Shown here: piece after piece, positions 46,611 to 57,165 of the stretch
How positions within the stretch are numbered: the first letter of the stretch is position 1
Layout of the letters: every line of letters begins with the position of its first letter
Origin: Acanthococcus lagerstroemiae
Lineage: Eukaryota > Arthropoda > Insecta > Hemiptera > Eriococcidae
Reading direction: 5' to 3'
Assembly (NCBI GenBank): GCA_031841125.1
Contig: CM063109.1
Location: forward strand, 65,230,914-65,294,913
Length of the DNA stretch: 64,000 nt
The notes under the pieces: model-generated
Databases searched by the model: none
What the model was told of the DNA's origin: nothing
The model's input: the letters and a program-made list of their open reading frames with translations, nothing else
Position numbers and translations under genes: made by a program

Positions 46611-49324
46611 CAATCGCAGGGCGTGTTACCACCAGATCACAAAGACTGGTACTGTGCGTGTGCACGTCGTGGACAGCTCACTCAACGTTGTGAAACACGT
46701 AGCCAGTACGCGAACTGCGGCTGCACACTCTTCGGCACAGAGAAGGAAAACTCTAAAACGCAATAAAATCGTGGGTAAAGCACCGGCAAACTACCCCGAC
46801 TAACTTGCGTAGGAGAGTCGCGCATCGGAAACCGCGTATGGCGCCTGAAGAAGTAGTTCAGTAATTAGCCTAAAACAATCTTGCCATAAGCAGTCAGCAA
46901 GACTGCAGATAAGTATCGTTAGGATCCTTAAACAAGTCTGGAATAGTCTTATAGAGTCTTAAATGAGCATTCGTGAGGCTTCAAATAAAGAGAGGGGGCA
47001 CACAATTATTAAATTCTTATTCATTCTGAAGTGCTCCTCCCAAGATTTCTTCCTGGATCCACAGCTGTAGCTAGCTCGAACCCATTCGACCCTCACGACC
47101 ACCTCCAACTGAAACTCTGTTCGATCATGCAAGGAGAAATTTCCATTTCCATGATCAGAAAATGCTACCCGATTGTACAACAAAACGTGTTTCCCATGTG
47201 TGAGCAGCAGACCTATTATCCCACGGAAAAAGAAAAAGTAACAGAGAAAAACGATCTTCACACACGAGATGCTCCGGATGTATTTTACTTTCGAATGAGA
47301 ACGTTTTTGATATGATTTCGGGTGACAATGAAAGAGAACGAACTGGATGTGACATTATATTCATTTCGATATCGTATCATGTCCGATGGAATTTTCCTTG
47401 ACCCTTCAAACGCGTATCCGATACAAAATACACATCCACCGACATTTTTCCAGAACATTACCACCTTCTACAACAGTGACCACTCGACAACAAATTTTCG
47501 AAAAGGTACGATTTTCTAACGAATATCGGTACGGAACTATATCTCAATATTTACCTAGTTTGAGGGCCACTGTGAACTAGAGTATTTCACTTTTACAAGC
47601 ATCATCATTTTTCACAGATAAGGCACATGGATAGAAGAAGGTGTAGGCTAATGGCTGCAGTCATTTTCCTATCGGCACATAATCCGTTCTTCCCCCGGCT
47701 CAACCATCAGGTAGTTTTTGCACGAACAGTTTCAATTACGTCTCGTATGTATTGAAGAATGTCTTGCACACACGTTACACTTGTTGCTAGGGTGACAGCT
47801 AATAATTCACGAGTGGAAGAACAGAAGAACGAGGAGGAAAAATAAGACAGCGATAAGACAAACAGAGAAGCAAATAGCGATATATAGCCTTGCTTTTCAC
47901 ATACAATCAATAACCTTCTATCGTATAACGTTTCAAGTTCGGAAATTCTTCAATAATAAATGTACGTTTTCTAATTGCACACGCACGGAAAATGCTCGGA
48001 AGCTCGATGAACATACACAACTTTTCGACCTGTTTAAATCAATTTCTCCTCGAAAAGCAAGAAATTATTCAAACAATTTCTGGCCGACTAATATGTTTAT
48101 GAAATTTATTTTCCAGTCGCGTGTTCGAAAGCCTGACGTGACTCGGGGCATTTTCAGAACAAGGTGCTAAAACGACAATCCATTTAGTGTTGAGTACTGG
48201 GCCTATAAGATATACTCTTTCGTAAATTAGTTAGATTTCACGATAGCGGAGATCTTAATGTTTCGTAACCTCAGTCAGACCGCCGTTGTTACAAAGCTGC
48301 AGAAGTTCGTATTGTGCGTATGTTTGGCAATCAAATTGAGAGACTCGCCTAAGAGCTAAAAAACCTTAAGGTGGAGTACTCGTTTGTGGCCACTACAAGA
48401 AATTTTCCAACTTCGCGTTCATTCTATCGGGCGTCTCTTTTGCAATGGCCCCCTCCCCGTGGTAAGTAGGCAACCTAGCTCGACAATATGTAGACATGTT
48501 TGCGTGCTCTTTTTTTGAAGGGGCTGAGTTATGGTCAAATTTTGAAAAGTTTTCTACCGTTGATTTTTTTTCCCCTTCTCATGACTGCAGATAGACAGAA
48601 AATGGTACCAGTAGCTAACAGTAGAGGGCAGTTGTGGTAATCACAGAAAATTCTAACGTTAGGTCCACAAGACAGTGGTGTCGATTGATCATACACCTAA
48701 CATATTACTAAGTACTGACTAACGTACAATAAGTGACCCACATTAGAGGTGAGCACACTTACTCAAAGTTCTGCAAATGAGATGCACAGATACAGAGCAC
48801 GAGCGCACGAAGCCACACAAAAATCACACTGACCATACAGTAGTTCTGTAGCCTCCGCAATCGAGGCGGAAACGAAGATGGTGCCTATATGTGAGTGGGT
48901 TCTGCCTATCGCTACATCATATCCCTATTGTTCACACCCTCGAGGAAGTAATACCATTCCTTCGACAGGCCGAGTTCGCAGCTTCGAGGTATCGGTCATT
49001 GCCAAGGAGTACCTAAAATACGGATACTACCAAAAATAGGTTCTTACATGCCAAAAAAAATTGAATAAGAATGACAAAACTGTTAATAGTTTTTCATAAG
49101 AAAAGTGAGAGCCGATAAGCCACGTGTTAATTATTATCTAGTCCGATTCAAAATTTGCTCATATTGCTGTCACGGGGGAGGGGAAAGGCAACAGAGATGC
49201 AGGCAACTAAGAATGGATGTCCGTAAAGTAAAAGCGGCCATATCGAGCTACAAGATCTCAGAACGTGACACGGTGAGTTCCTGAGTTTCTTGTGACATGC
49301 TACACGCATTCGGTAATGTGAATA
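46611..49324. other. Single-copy-looking sequence, no gene identified
   Basis: Moderate G+C around 46610-47600, with unassigned open frames on both strands (46597-46803 +, 47031-47315 +, 46959-47261 -). None has a domain I recognise or clear splice signals. The rest is A+T-rich and featureless to me. Confidence 0.4.
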
Positions 49325-49354
49325 AAATTGCATACCCAATTAGCCGTAAATACG
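49325..49354. repeat. Third copy of the 13261-13347 motif
   Basis: AAATTGCATACCCAATTAGC plus CGTAAATACG; differs from the tandem copies at a few bases. Confidence 0.7.
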
Positions 49355-49609
49355 TTTTCGTATAACGCCGCCTAATGGTTTCAAATTATTAATGCGGATT
49401 ACAAAAAATAATCGATTAGCCGATTTAAATGTTTCAAAATAATCGTACGCGATCCCCAAAACTGAAATTTTTAAATAAATTAGACCTGTTTAGCCAAACT
49501 TTTTCCACTTAATGTGACAATACACTGGGTGACAATCGAATGTAGGTTTTGCGCTTGTTTTTCGCATGTAATCGAAACATTTCTATCGCTATCCGTCAAA
49601 GAATTTTGA

Positions 49610-50095
49610 AAATTGTTATAGATTATACTAAAGCTTTTGACACGGTAAAACACCTCCTTCCTAAAGCAAGGTTACTCTAATTGTTATATCAAGCTAATAC
49701 AAGAAATGTACCAAGATGTTGGTTTATATTTGCACGAATGTGGAAGGAAGAAAATTCGATATATTAAGAGGAGTCAGACAGAGTGACCCTCCGTCACCAA
49801 CGCTATTCAGCATAGCCTTACAGGAAATTTACAGGAATCTTGCACGGGAAGACAAGGGAATAGATATAAATGGGAAAAAACTGTGTAATCTAAGGTTCGC
49901 GGATGATGGGGTTTTAATAGCGGCCTCGAAAAATGAACTGGAGAAAATACTCAGTGAGCTAAATGAGGAAGTGAACGAGGCGGCCTTGAGATAAACATGG
50001 AAAAAACCAATTTTATTACGAATATAGACCACGAGAGTGGGATAAAACTAGGAAGAATACCAGTACATAAGTCAAGGATGTCATTTGCTGGCAAT
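49610..50095 (+). pseudogene. RTE-type LINE reverse transcriptase fragment (family A)
   Basis: IVIDYTKAFDTVKH (about 49612, RT motif A), a stop, then an open part with KFDILRGVRQSDPPSPTLFS (motif B), GIDINGKKLCNLRFADDGVL (motif C, FADD intact) and LEKILSELNEEVNEA, continuing in another frame with INMEKTNFIT. This is the RT preceding the C-terminal part seen at 1-716 and 33667-34346. Both ends are truncated; family B sequence starts at about 50096. Confidence 0.85.
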
Positions 50096-50470
50096 TTTAT
50101 ACTTGAGACTTTTATTAGAGAAAAAACTGAAAAAAGGTTTGGACACATTCGTAGATTTAGAAAAAGCTTTTGATAATGTCAAATGTTCAATAATATTTCA
50201 AATAGGGAAGGAGCTAGAAGTTAAGTATAAAGAAAGAAGAGTAAGATGAAATTTACAAATAAATAAGGATCAAGGGGCTCACATATAAATGAAGGATGAA
50301 ATGGGAGACGCTAAAATTCAAAAAGAAGTGAGACAAGGTTGCTGTTTGTCACCACTACTGTTTAACCTCTTACAGAAAAAGTAATATGAAGACATGAATG
50401 AAAGGAAATCAGGCATGAAAATACAAGGGGAGACAGTTGAAATGGTGTACAGACGACCAAGGCCTGAGTT
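50096..50470 (+). pseudogene. LINE reverse transcriptase fragment (family B)
   Basis: LLLEKKLKKGLDTFVDLEKA (motif A region), FDNVKWSIIF, several stops, then KIQKEVRQGCCLSPLLFNLL (motif B) and SGMKIQGE. Motif C is missing: the copy ends just before it. It is related to the pieces at 53815-54335 and 63490-64000, which cover other parts of the same kind of element. Confidence 0.8.
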
Positions 50471-50697
50471 TTAGGCGTTAAAAACTCAAAAAAGGCCGCA
50501 TCAGAAGTCTCTAACAGAAACTAAATATTCCATAAAATTATAAAGTCTCCGCAAAAGTGAAATGGTCTCAAAAAAAAGCAAAATAGTCCCGAAAAGCCCC
50601 AGTATAACTATGGCTTTATGTGTATCAAATTAAAGGTTTTGGAAAACTGAACCCAACTTTTATACTTCTATTCTTCTCAAAATATGTACAACGTAAC

Positions 50698-51127
50698 AAT
50701 TGAAGATACGGTTTCCAAACTGCTCTTAGTCCAAGAAAAATCGAAATGCGGTTTTCAGCGCTACCTAGTGGCCAATGCGAGCACTACAAAAGTAACTTTA
50801 TAGAATCTCGATACCTCGTTCAATGGTCGAATTCCGCGCATTCAAAGAGCAGCGCTGGTGGAGGCCGCGTTTTGTTGTTTTCTTGTATTACCTCCAGTGC
50901 CAAACTGCCCTTTGTCCACGATTTTCGACCACTTTTCCTTCAATAATTGTAGATAGGCTGCATTCTCATTTTTGTGCGTCTTTGGTAGTATGACATAGGA
51001 TTCAGGCTACTCGCTTGTACCATTTACAGAAGTCTTAAATGAACTGGTACAGTGTAGCAGTTTTTATCGATTTTCCCAAAAAAATATATTTTGGACTAAG
51101 GGCAGTTTGGAAACCGTATCTTCAATT
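50698..51127. mobile_element. Short inverted-repeat element, 37-bp terminal repeats
   Basis: AATTGAAGATACGGTTTCCA plus AACTGCTCTTAGTCCAA at 50698-50734 is inverted at 51091-51127 with one mismatch. 430 bp, non-coding. The outermost AATT is its own complement, so it may be target duplication or terminus. Confidence 0.85.
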
Positions 51128-51150
51128 TTGAATCTGTGACGATTGGTTGA

Positions 51151-51187
51151 CCTGTGTGACGTCAGATCCAGAGTGACGTCACACAGG
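51151..51187. promoter_or_regulatory. Perfect hairpin with paired TGACGTCA (CRE-like) sites
   Basis: CCTGTGTGACGTCA at 51151-51164 and its exact inverse at 51174-51187 enclose a 9-base loop. Each arm contains TGACGTCA, the full CREB/ATF palindrome. It lies 23 bp beyond the inverted-repeat element. Whether it is regulatory or a transposon end is unknown. Confidence 0.5.
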
Positions 51188-51986
51188 ACACGCAAACCTT
51201 GCTTTTTCGTCTACTTGTAAATAATGTTTTTTAGCTTTCTTTTTCGTTTGGGCTTGGTTTTCTTTATGAAAATGTATGTATCACAATTCGGTGATGGTAA
51301 TTAAATATGGTAAGGCGAGATTAAAGAAGTTGCATTTCTTTATGTTTTAACGAACGAATATGACAGAATCAAAATTATTTATTACAACAAATAACAAAGT
51401 AGTTATGATTTTTCAATTCTGTTTTCTAAGTGAAATGGATTTAAAAAAATTTATTCAAAAAAGTTGAAAATTAAAATTTTTTTCAAAAAGTTAAAAATTG
51501 ACAAAATAGACTCAAAAATTAGATTTCTACCCGAAGGAGTCCTAAAAAGTCTCCAAAAACATTAATTTTATGCAAAAATGTTATTTTTAAGGGAAAATAG
51601 TCCAAAAAAAATCCGTAGAAAAGTTAGCTCTTGGTTTCAGAATTTGTGATGCGGTCTGTGAAAACATGGCCTATGTCGGAAAAGGTAATTTTGCGCTACA
51701 GCAAAATTAAGGGGGGGGGGGAGTCGAAAAAACTCGATTTCCAGATTTTAACGAAAAAGCATTCTAGAAACGTTTGGTAACAATGTATAATGTGAATTCT
51801 ACCTCCATGATGCGTTGTTTCATGTAGAAGAGACGAACAAAGTAAAAGTGAGCTGTGGCATAACCTAAGTCGGTCTGTTGTTTCGTTCTTATTAAAAATG
51901 GTTTTACTATCAAGACTATCGATACTATCGATAACTATCAATATTACTGTCGATAACTATCGGTAGTCATATCTATCGATAATTAA

Positions 51987-53302
51987 GGGAAAGTGCCACT
52001 TGTTGACCTAGGTATCAAATGTTGGCCACTTTTTCTAATACCTCTACAATGCGTTATGAAGAGCGCGCTGGTGCCGCGAACTGTATCAACATAAAATATA
52101 CATCCTATACTTCCGTTTGGTGAGATTTTTCTGTGAAACCATGTTGCTTATTGCGCGTTATCATTTTTTGAAAGAAGGTGATTGAAAAGTTGATGAAATT
52201 TTGCTGTTGTTGAAAAGTGAAAAATTTTCAAAACGAAAATGGTAAGTAATTTCAGCTATATATTTGAGTGACTTTTGATTTATGTAGTTAGGTATACAGT
52301 CTCAGCACATGTTGCAATTAAAATTGTTCTCAAAACCTTATTTGGAATGATTGGGCGGAAGCTTTGAAGGCGTGGAATTTTAGTAGTTTGAAATTAGTGT
52401 AATTTTCTTCAGATTTGAAATTCTGTTGTTTTTGTTGGCGAGACTGTCATTATTTATTATGCAGAACATTATTCTGTAAATGAATCGCGGGATTTTCAGA
52501 TTGCGAAAATGGCCAAGATTTGGTATGGCCAACATTTGGCACACCTTTTTTACTAATTTTTCCGTGCTTGCAGGAAAGAAGAAAAAATAATAAAAGACAT
52601 CCAATATTAATCCGAAATCTTACATAAGAAGACAATAATTCCTCTTTAATGTGCATGCTAGTAACTCAGTCGTACGTAAATGTACTTAAGTAAGTATCTT
52701 TGATCGGCTGAATGAATCGCGAATGATTGTTCCAGAGAACCAGTGAGCCTGGCTATTTTACCTGTATTCGTTTATGATCGATATAATTTGCTTAATTTTG
52801 TTACTGTAACGTTATGAAAAATAATAAGTAAAACTTCAACTTATACTTGAGAAATAAAAAATATAATATTGATAAATGAATTTATAGAAATTTCTTCTTG
52901 CGTGCCAGTTATTGGCCAGTCAACATTGTGCCAATTGTTGACCTGGTCAATACTGGCATATTTATTTCATTTTTCTAGGGGTTATAAATCATGTATCGTT
53001 TTCACAAAAAGTAATGCAATTCGAAGATTAGGAGTTAATAGTATGAATATTAAGACATGCACATCGCAGAATCGGAAAAACTTGAATGGTCAAAATTTAA
53101 CACGAGTGCCAATTTTTGGTTTTTGAGACCTTTTTTAAACCTCTATATTGATAAGGGGTACGATGCGATCTACAAACTTTTTCTCAATATTTGTAGTAGA
53201 AGAATGATATTTTCTACTGCTACTAAAATATTCAATTTTCGGCATTAAAGAAAGAGTGAAACTGACTTTTGAAAAAACCCGGTCAATAATTGGCACATTC
53301 CC
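51987..53302. mobile_element. Probable non-autonomous inverted-repeat element, 1.3 kb
   Basis: GGGAAAGTGCCACTTGTTGACC (read as GGGAAAGTGCC, ACTTGTTGACC) at 51987-52008 is inverted at 53281-53302 with three mismatches. The same word recurs inside in both orientations near 52509-52545 and 52909-52950 (GTGCCAATTGTTGACC). No coding frame and no clear target duplication (TAA left, TCA right). Confidence 0.65.
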
Positions 53303-53814
53303 TCATCGATTCACAATCTGAAAAATTCACTTGCAGACATCTCCACCTTCAAATTGTAATAACTCAACAACCAACATATGGATGCTGTATAGACTTTTCG
53401 GGATTGCTTCATCTGTCTTTTGGAAATATCATATCCAACATTTAGCTGAATCGATTGGGTATAAGCTGTGAAATCGATTTTTTATTGTATTGCCCGAGTC
53501 ATAAACTTCAAATATGTTTTTCTCGAAATGACAATTTTGTCCCTGCGAACATCAACTGCTTGTATTGGGCCATCTATTGAGGCTAGAAACTCGCGCCTGG
53601 TCTTAAAATGTTGCTGAAAGTCTTCTCTACACATTTCCGACAAAAAGCCTCCCTCCCAAAAAAAAAAAACACGCAGACCCCATCACATTTCTTGATTCTT
53701 TCAGAAAACCGTAGCAGACCAAATAGAGTAGGCTAGGGAAAAAAATGTTTTTGCTTGAAAATCCGACCATGCAGTTGACATTATAATATTAGAAAGAAGT
53801 AAAAAGAACTAAAG

Positions 53815-54335
53815 AAGACGTTGACAAAATTGGATGAAAAGGTGAAAACAGATTATAAAATGAAGCTAAATAAGAACAAACTAAAGGTGATGGTAGTTAG
53901 TAGATGGAAAGAAAATCCAATAAATGTGAAAATAGGAGGTGAAAAAATAAAGCACCTAAAGGAATTTAAATAGTCTGCTAACGCAAAATGGTAGAAATGA
54001 AACAGAAATAAAGTGTAGAATGGAATAAACTAAGAGAGATTTGTTTTCAAAAAGGAGACATATGTATTTAGGGCAAGTATAGATTTGGAAGTCAGATTGA
54101 GATTCCTTCGAACGTATATTTGGAATATTGTATGGATATGAGATCTGGACATTAAGAACACGAGAAAGAAGAAGAATACAAGCTTTTGAAATGTGGTGTC
54201 ACCGGAGAATGTTGACAATCAAATAGATGGAAAAGATCCGAAATGAGGAAGTATTGCGGTGAATAGGGAGGAAAAGAAAAATTCGGAATATAATAGTAAG
54301 GAGAAGAGTTAAATGATAGGTCATAATATAAGATA
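53815..54335 (+). pseudogene. LINE C-terminal fragment (family B)
   Basis: In several frames: KLDEKVKTDYKMKLNKNKLK, VMVVSRWKENPINVKIGGEK, SIDLEVRLRFLRTYIWNIV, then a frame change and LRTRERRRIQAFEMWCHRRM, EEKKNSEYNSKEKS-like sequence and MIGHNIR. These are the post-RT thumb and C-terminal parts. The copy is cut at about 54335 by the Jockey LINE that follows. Confidence 0.8.
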
Positions 54336-57165
54336 TCTAAGCATATTGTTGGGTCATATCATAACTGCTCATATAGCCACTCTTAGCTCCACCGATGGCA
54401 TACTAATCCTGGGTGACTTCAACGTTGCGTCTTTCACGCCTGATTGCGCTTCGAGTTGTAGTAAGGCAGAGACTCTTTATGACTTCATGGACGTTAACAA
54501 TTTGATCTCCAGTAACGGAATGAAAAACACATATGGAAAAACGCTAGATCTTGTAATGTCTGACAGGCCTGGTATAGATGTGACTAAAACAAATTCCCTT
54601 GTCGACAGTGAGGACCCATATCATCCCCCGCTGGAGATAAATATCCCTTTGCGGAAATCTGCTCATACAAATACAACCAAAAGCAAAACATTGCAGCCTA
54701 GGCGACTTTATCATAAGGCAAACTTTTGGAAGATATATGACCTGGTCCAAAAAAGAACTGGAGTGACTTGTACGATCTGAAAGACCCGGATGAAGCGGCA
54801 GAGTATTTACATGGCTTTATGAATAGGGTAATGGAAGAAACCGTTCCCAGGTCTAGGGCTGCCGATAGCAGGGTCAAAGCGAGATACCCACCCTGGTATA
54901 CGAAGGATATAATATCCAATATAAGGGCGAAAGAGAGGTTACGGCGAAAAATTAAAAAGAAGAAGAAAAATCGGAAGAACTCAGGAAACCTGGAAAATGA
55001 AGCCAAATTTAAAGAGCTGCGTGCAACTGTAAAAAAGCAAATAAAGGAAGCGCATGATGAGTATGAAAATATGCTAGAGCGGGGTCTAATACAAAATCCT
55101 GAGTGATTTTGGCGACATATGAAAGATAAAAGGGGGGCAACTTCAGACTCGGATGTGAAAGAGTATGAGGGTCAGACATGTACCGAGCCAAAGGATATCG
55201 CGAATAGATTCGCCGATTATTTTTCATCAGTGTATGTCTCGAGTAATTTAACGGCACCACTAAGTAAGAACAAGCAAAACAGCGTAGGGACGATCCGATT
55301 ACACCATATCACCAAAAATGATGTCGAACTCGCTATCAAAAAGATGAAAGCTAAGAAGTCATTGGGCCCAGACGGAATACCTACATATGTTTACAAGGGA
55401 CTTCGGGAATTACTCTCTGTCCCCCTAGCCTGTATTTACAACCTGTCCTTACAGTCTGGGAAATTTCCTAAATGTTGGGCTGTGTCCAAAATAGCACCAA
55501 TTCCCAAGAGAGAGAACACCATGGATATCACAAATCATAGACCAATTGCACTTATCCCAGTACCTGCAAAAATTTTTGAGTCAATATTACAAAGCCAAAT
55601 ATACGTTCAGGTGGACAGCCAAATAATAAACGCACAGCATGGATTCCGTCGGGGCAGAGGAGTACAAACAAACCTGGCCTCTTTCGCTCAATGCCTGTCG
55701 GAGCATATTGATAGAGGGGTGTAGGTCGATACAATCTACACAGACTTCCGGAAAGCGTTCGACAAGGTAAATCACTCCCTTCTGATAACAAAAATGACGG
55801 AAATGGGATTTAATGCACAAGCCATACGTTTCATGCAGTCATACCTGACGGGCAGAACCCAATACGTTGGGTACAAAGATGCAGAGTCGTATTCTTTCCC
55901 ATGCCCATCAGGGGTTCCTCAACGGTCAAATCTGGGTCCACTGCTATTTGTGATTTTCATTAATGACATAGAGAAAAGTGTCAGGCACTCGAATGTCCTG
56001 CTGTACGCGGATGACATGAAGATTTACCGTAGTATAGAACGTAAGGAAGAGTGTTATCAACTACAAAACGATCTAAACTCAATAGCAGAATGGAGTGAGG
56101 AAAATCATTTACCCTTCAATGTAGAAAAATGTGAAAAAATAACATACACTCGAAATACAGTAAGAACAATAAGTCACACCTACATGATAAACAATATGCG
56201 GCTAAGGGAGATTGCAACAGTTAGGGATCTGGGCGTATTTCTGGATAGCAATGTAACTTTTAAATATCATACAGCGCAACTCATTAAGCAGGCAAGAAGG
56301 AGGGTAGGATTTATCATCAAAAATTCCAAAAACCTCAAACAAATTCAAACCCTAAGGGTCCTTTATTTTACTTTGGTACACTCGTTACTGGAATTTGGGG
56401 TGTTAGTGTGGTACCCTTCGTCTACATATAACGCTTTCCGGAATTCTGGAATCAATACAGAAAAGATTCCTCAAATTTCTCTTTTACAAGACTTTTGAAT
56501 ACTACCCGTCCCGTATGGGATATGAGGAACTGTTGCAGGGCTTCGAAATGCATTCATTGGAGGCAAGGCGTAGGACAGTTTCCTTATTATTCCTCTACGA
56601 CCTGATGCGGTGCAGAGTTGTGGAGCCAGAACTACTCTCAAAAATCAATCTATGGGTACCTATGGCTAACAGCCGGTTCATGCAAACGTTCCGCACCCCA
56701 TCCAAACGTACGGATATCCTGGGAAACAGTGTCTTATCCAGAGCATTGGATCAATATAATAGACTGTGTTTGAGCTGTCCGGACCTTGACATATTTTACC
56801 AGTCCAGGAATAATTTCCGTAAGACCATCCTGCAGGCTAAAGATTAGGAAATGAGCAAAAGGTAAGAAGAAAAATGAAATAAAGAATACGAATGAATGGA
56901 TGAACAAACGAACGAACGAACGAACGAATGAATGGATGAATGGATGGATGAATGAATGAATGAATGAATGAATGAATGAATGAATGAATTATGAATGAAT
57001 GAATGAATGAATTATGAATGAATGATAGGAAACAAATTATTAAGTATTTAATCTTAAGTGAAATTATTTTGTAAAGGTGGTGTCGGCAGTAATTGGTCTA
57101 CGGACTGTTGTCGGCACCACCTCAAAAAATAAACAAATTTAAAATAAAATAAATAAATAAAATAA
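54335..57165 (+). mobile_element. Jockey/CR1-like LINE, relatively young copy
   Basis: Endonuclease end: GILILGDFNVASFTPDCASS (54389) and KTLDLVMSD, DSEDPYHPPLEI. After a frameshift in an A-run at about 54750 a long frame carries RT: AKKSLGPDGIPTYVYKGLRE, VSKIAPIPKRE, NAQHGFRRGRGVQTNLASFA, TDFRKAFDKVNHSLL, SGVPQRSNLGPLLFVIFIND and VLLYADDMKIY (catalytic ADD intact). It is broken only by TGA 55104, TAG 55722 and a frameshift near 56430. C-terminal part runs to 56847 (IFYQSRNNFRKTILQAKD). The 3' UTR has a GAAT/GAAC microsatellite (56889-57027), a hairpin (57076-57121) and an A-rich tail. The 5' end is missing. Confidence 0.92.
56889..57027. repeat. Tetranucleotide microsatellite in the LINE 3' UTR
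   Basis: GAAT, GAAC and GGAT units in runs, interrupted by two ATTATGAAT phrases. An AATG tail also ends the LINE at 9458. Confidence 0.9.

Noticed and set aside
46959..47580. Overlapping open frames on both strands as a host gene
   Set aside because: No recognised domain, no consistent splice sites; left as unassigned.
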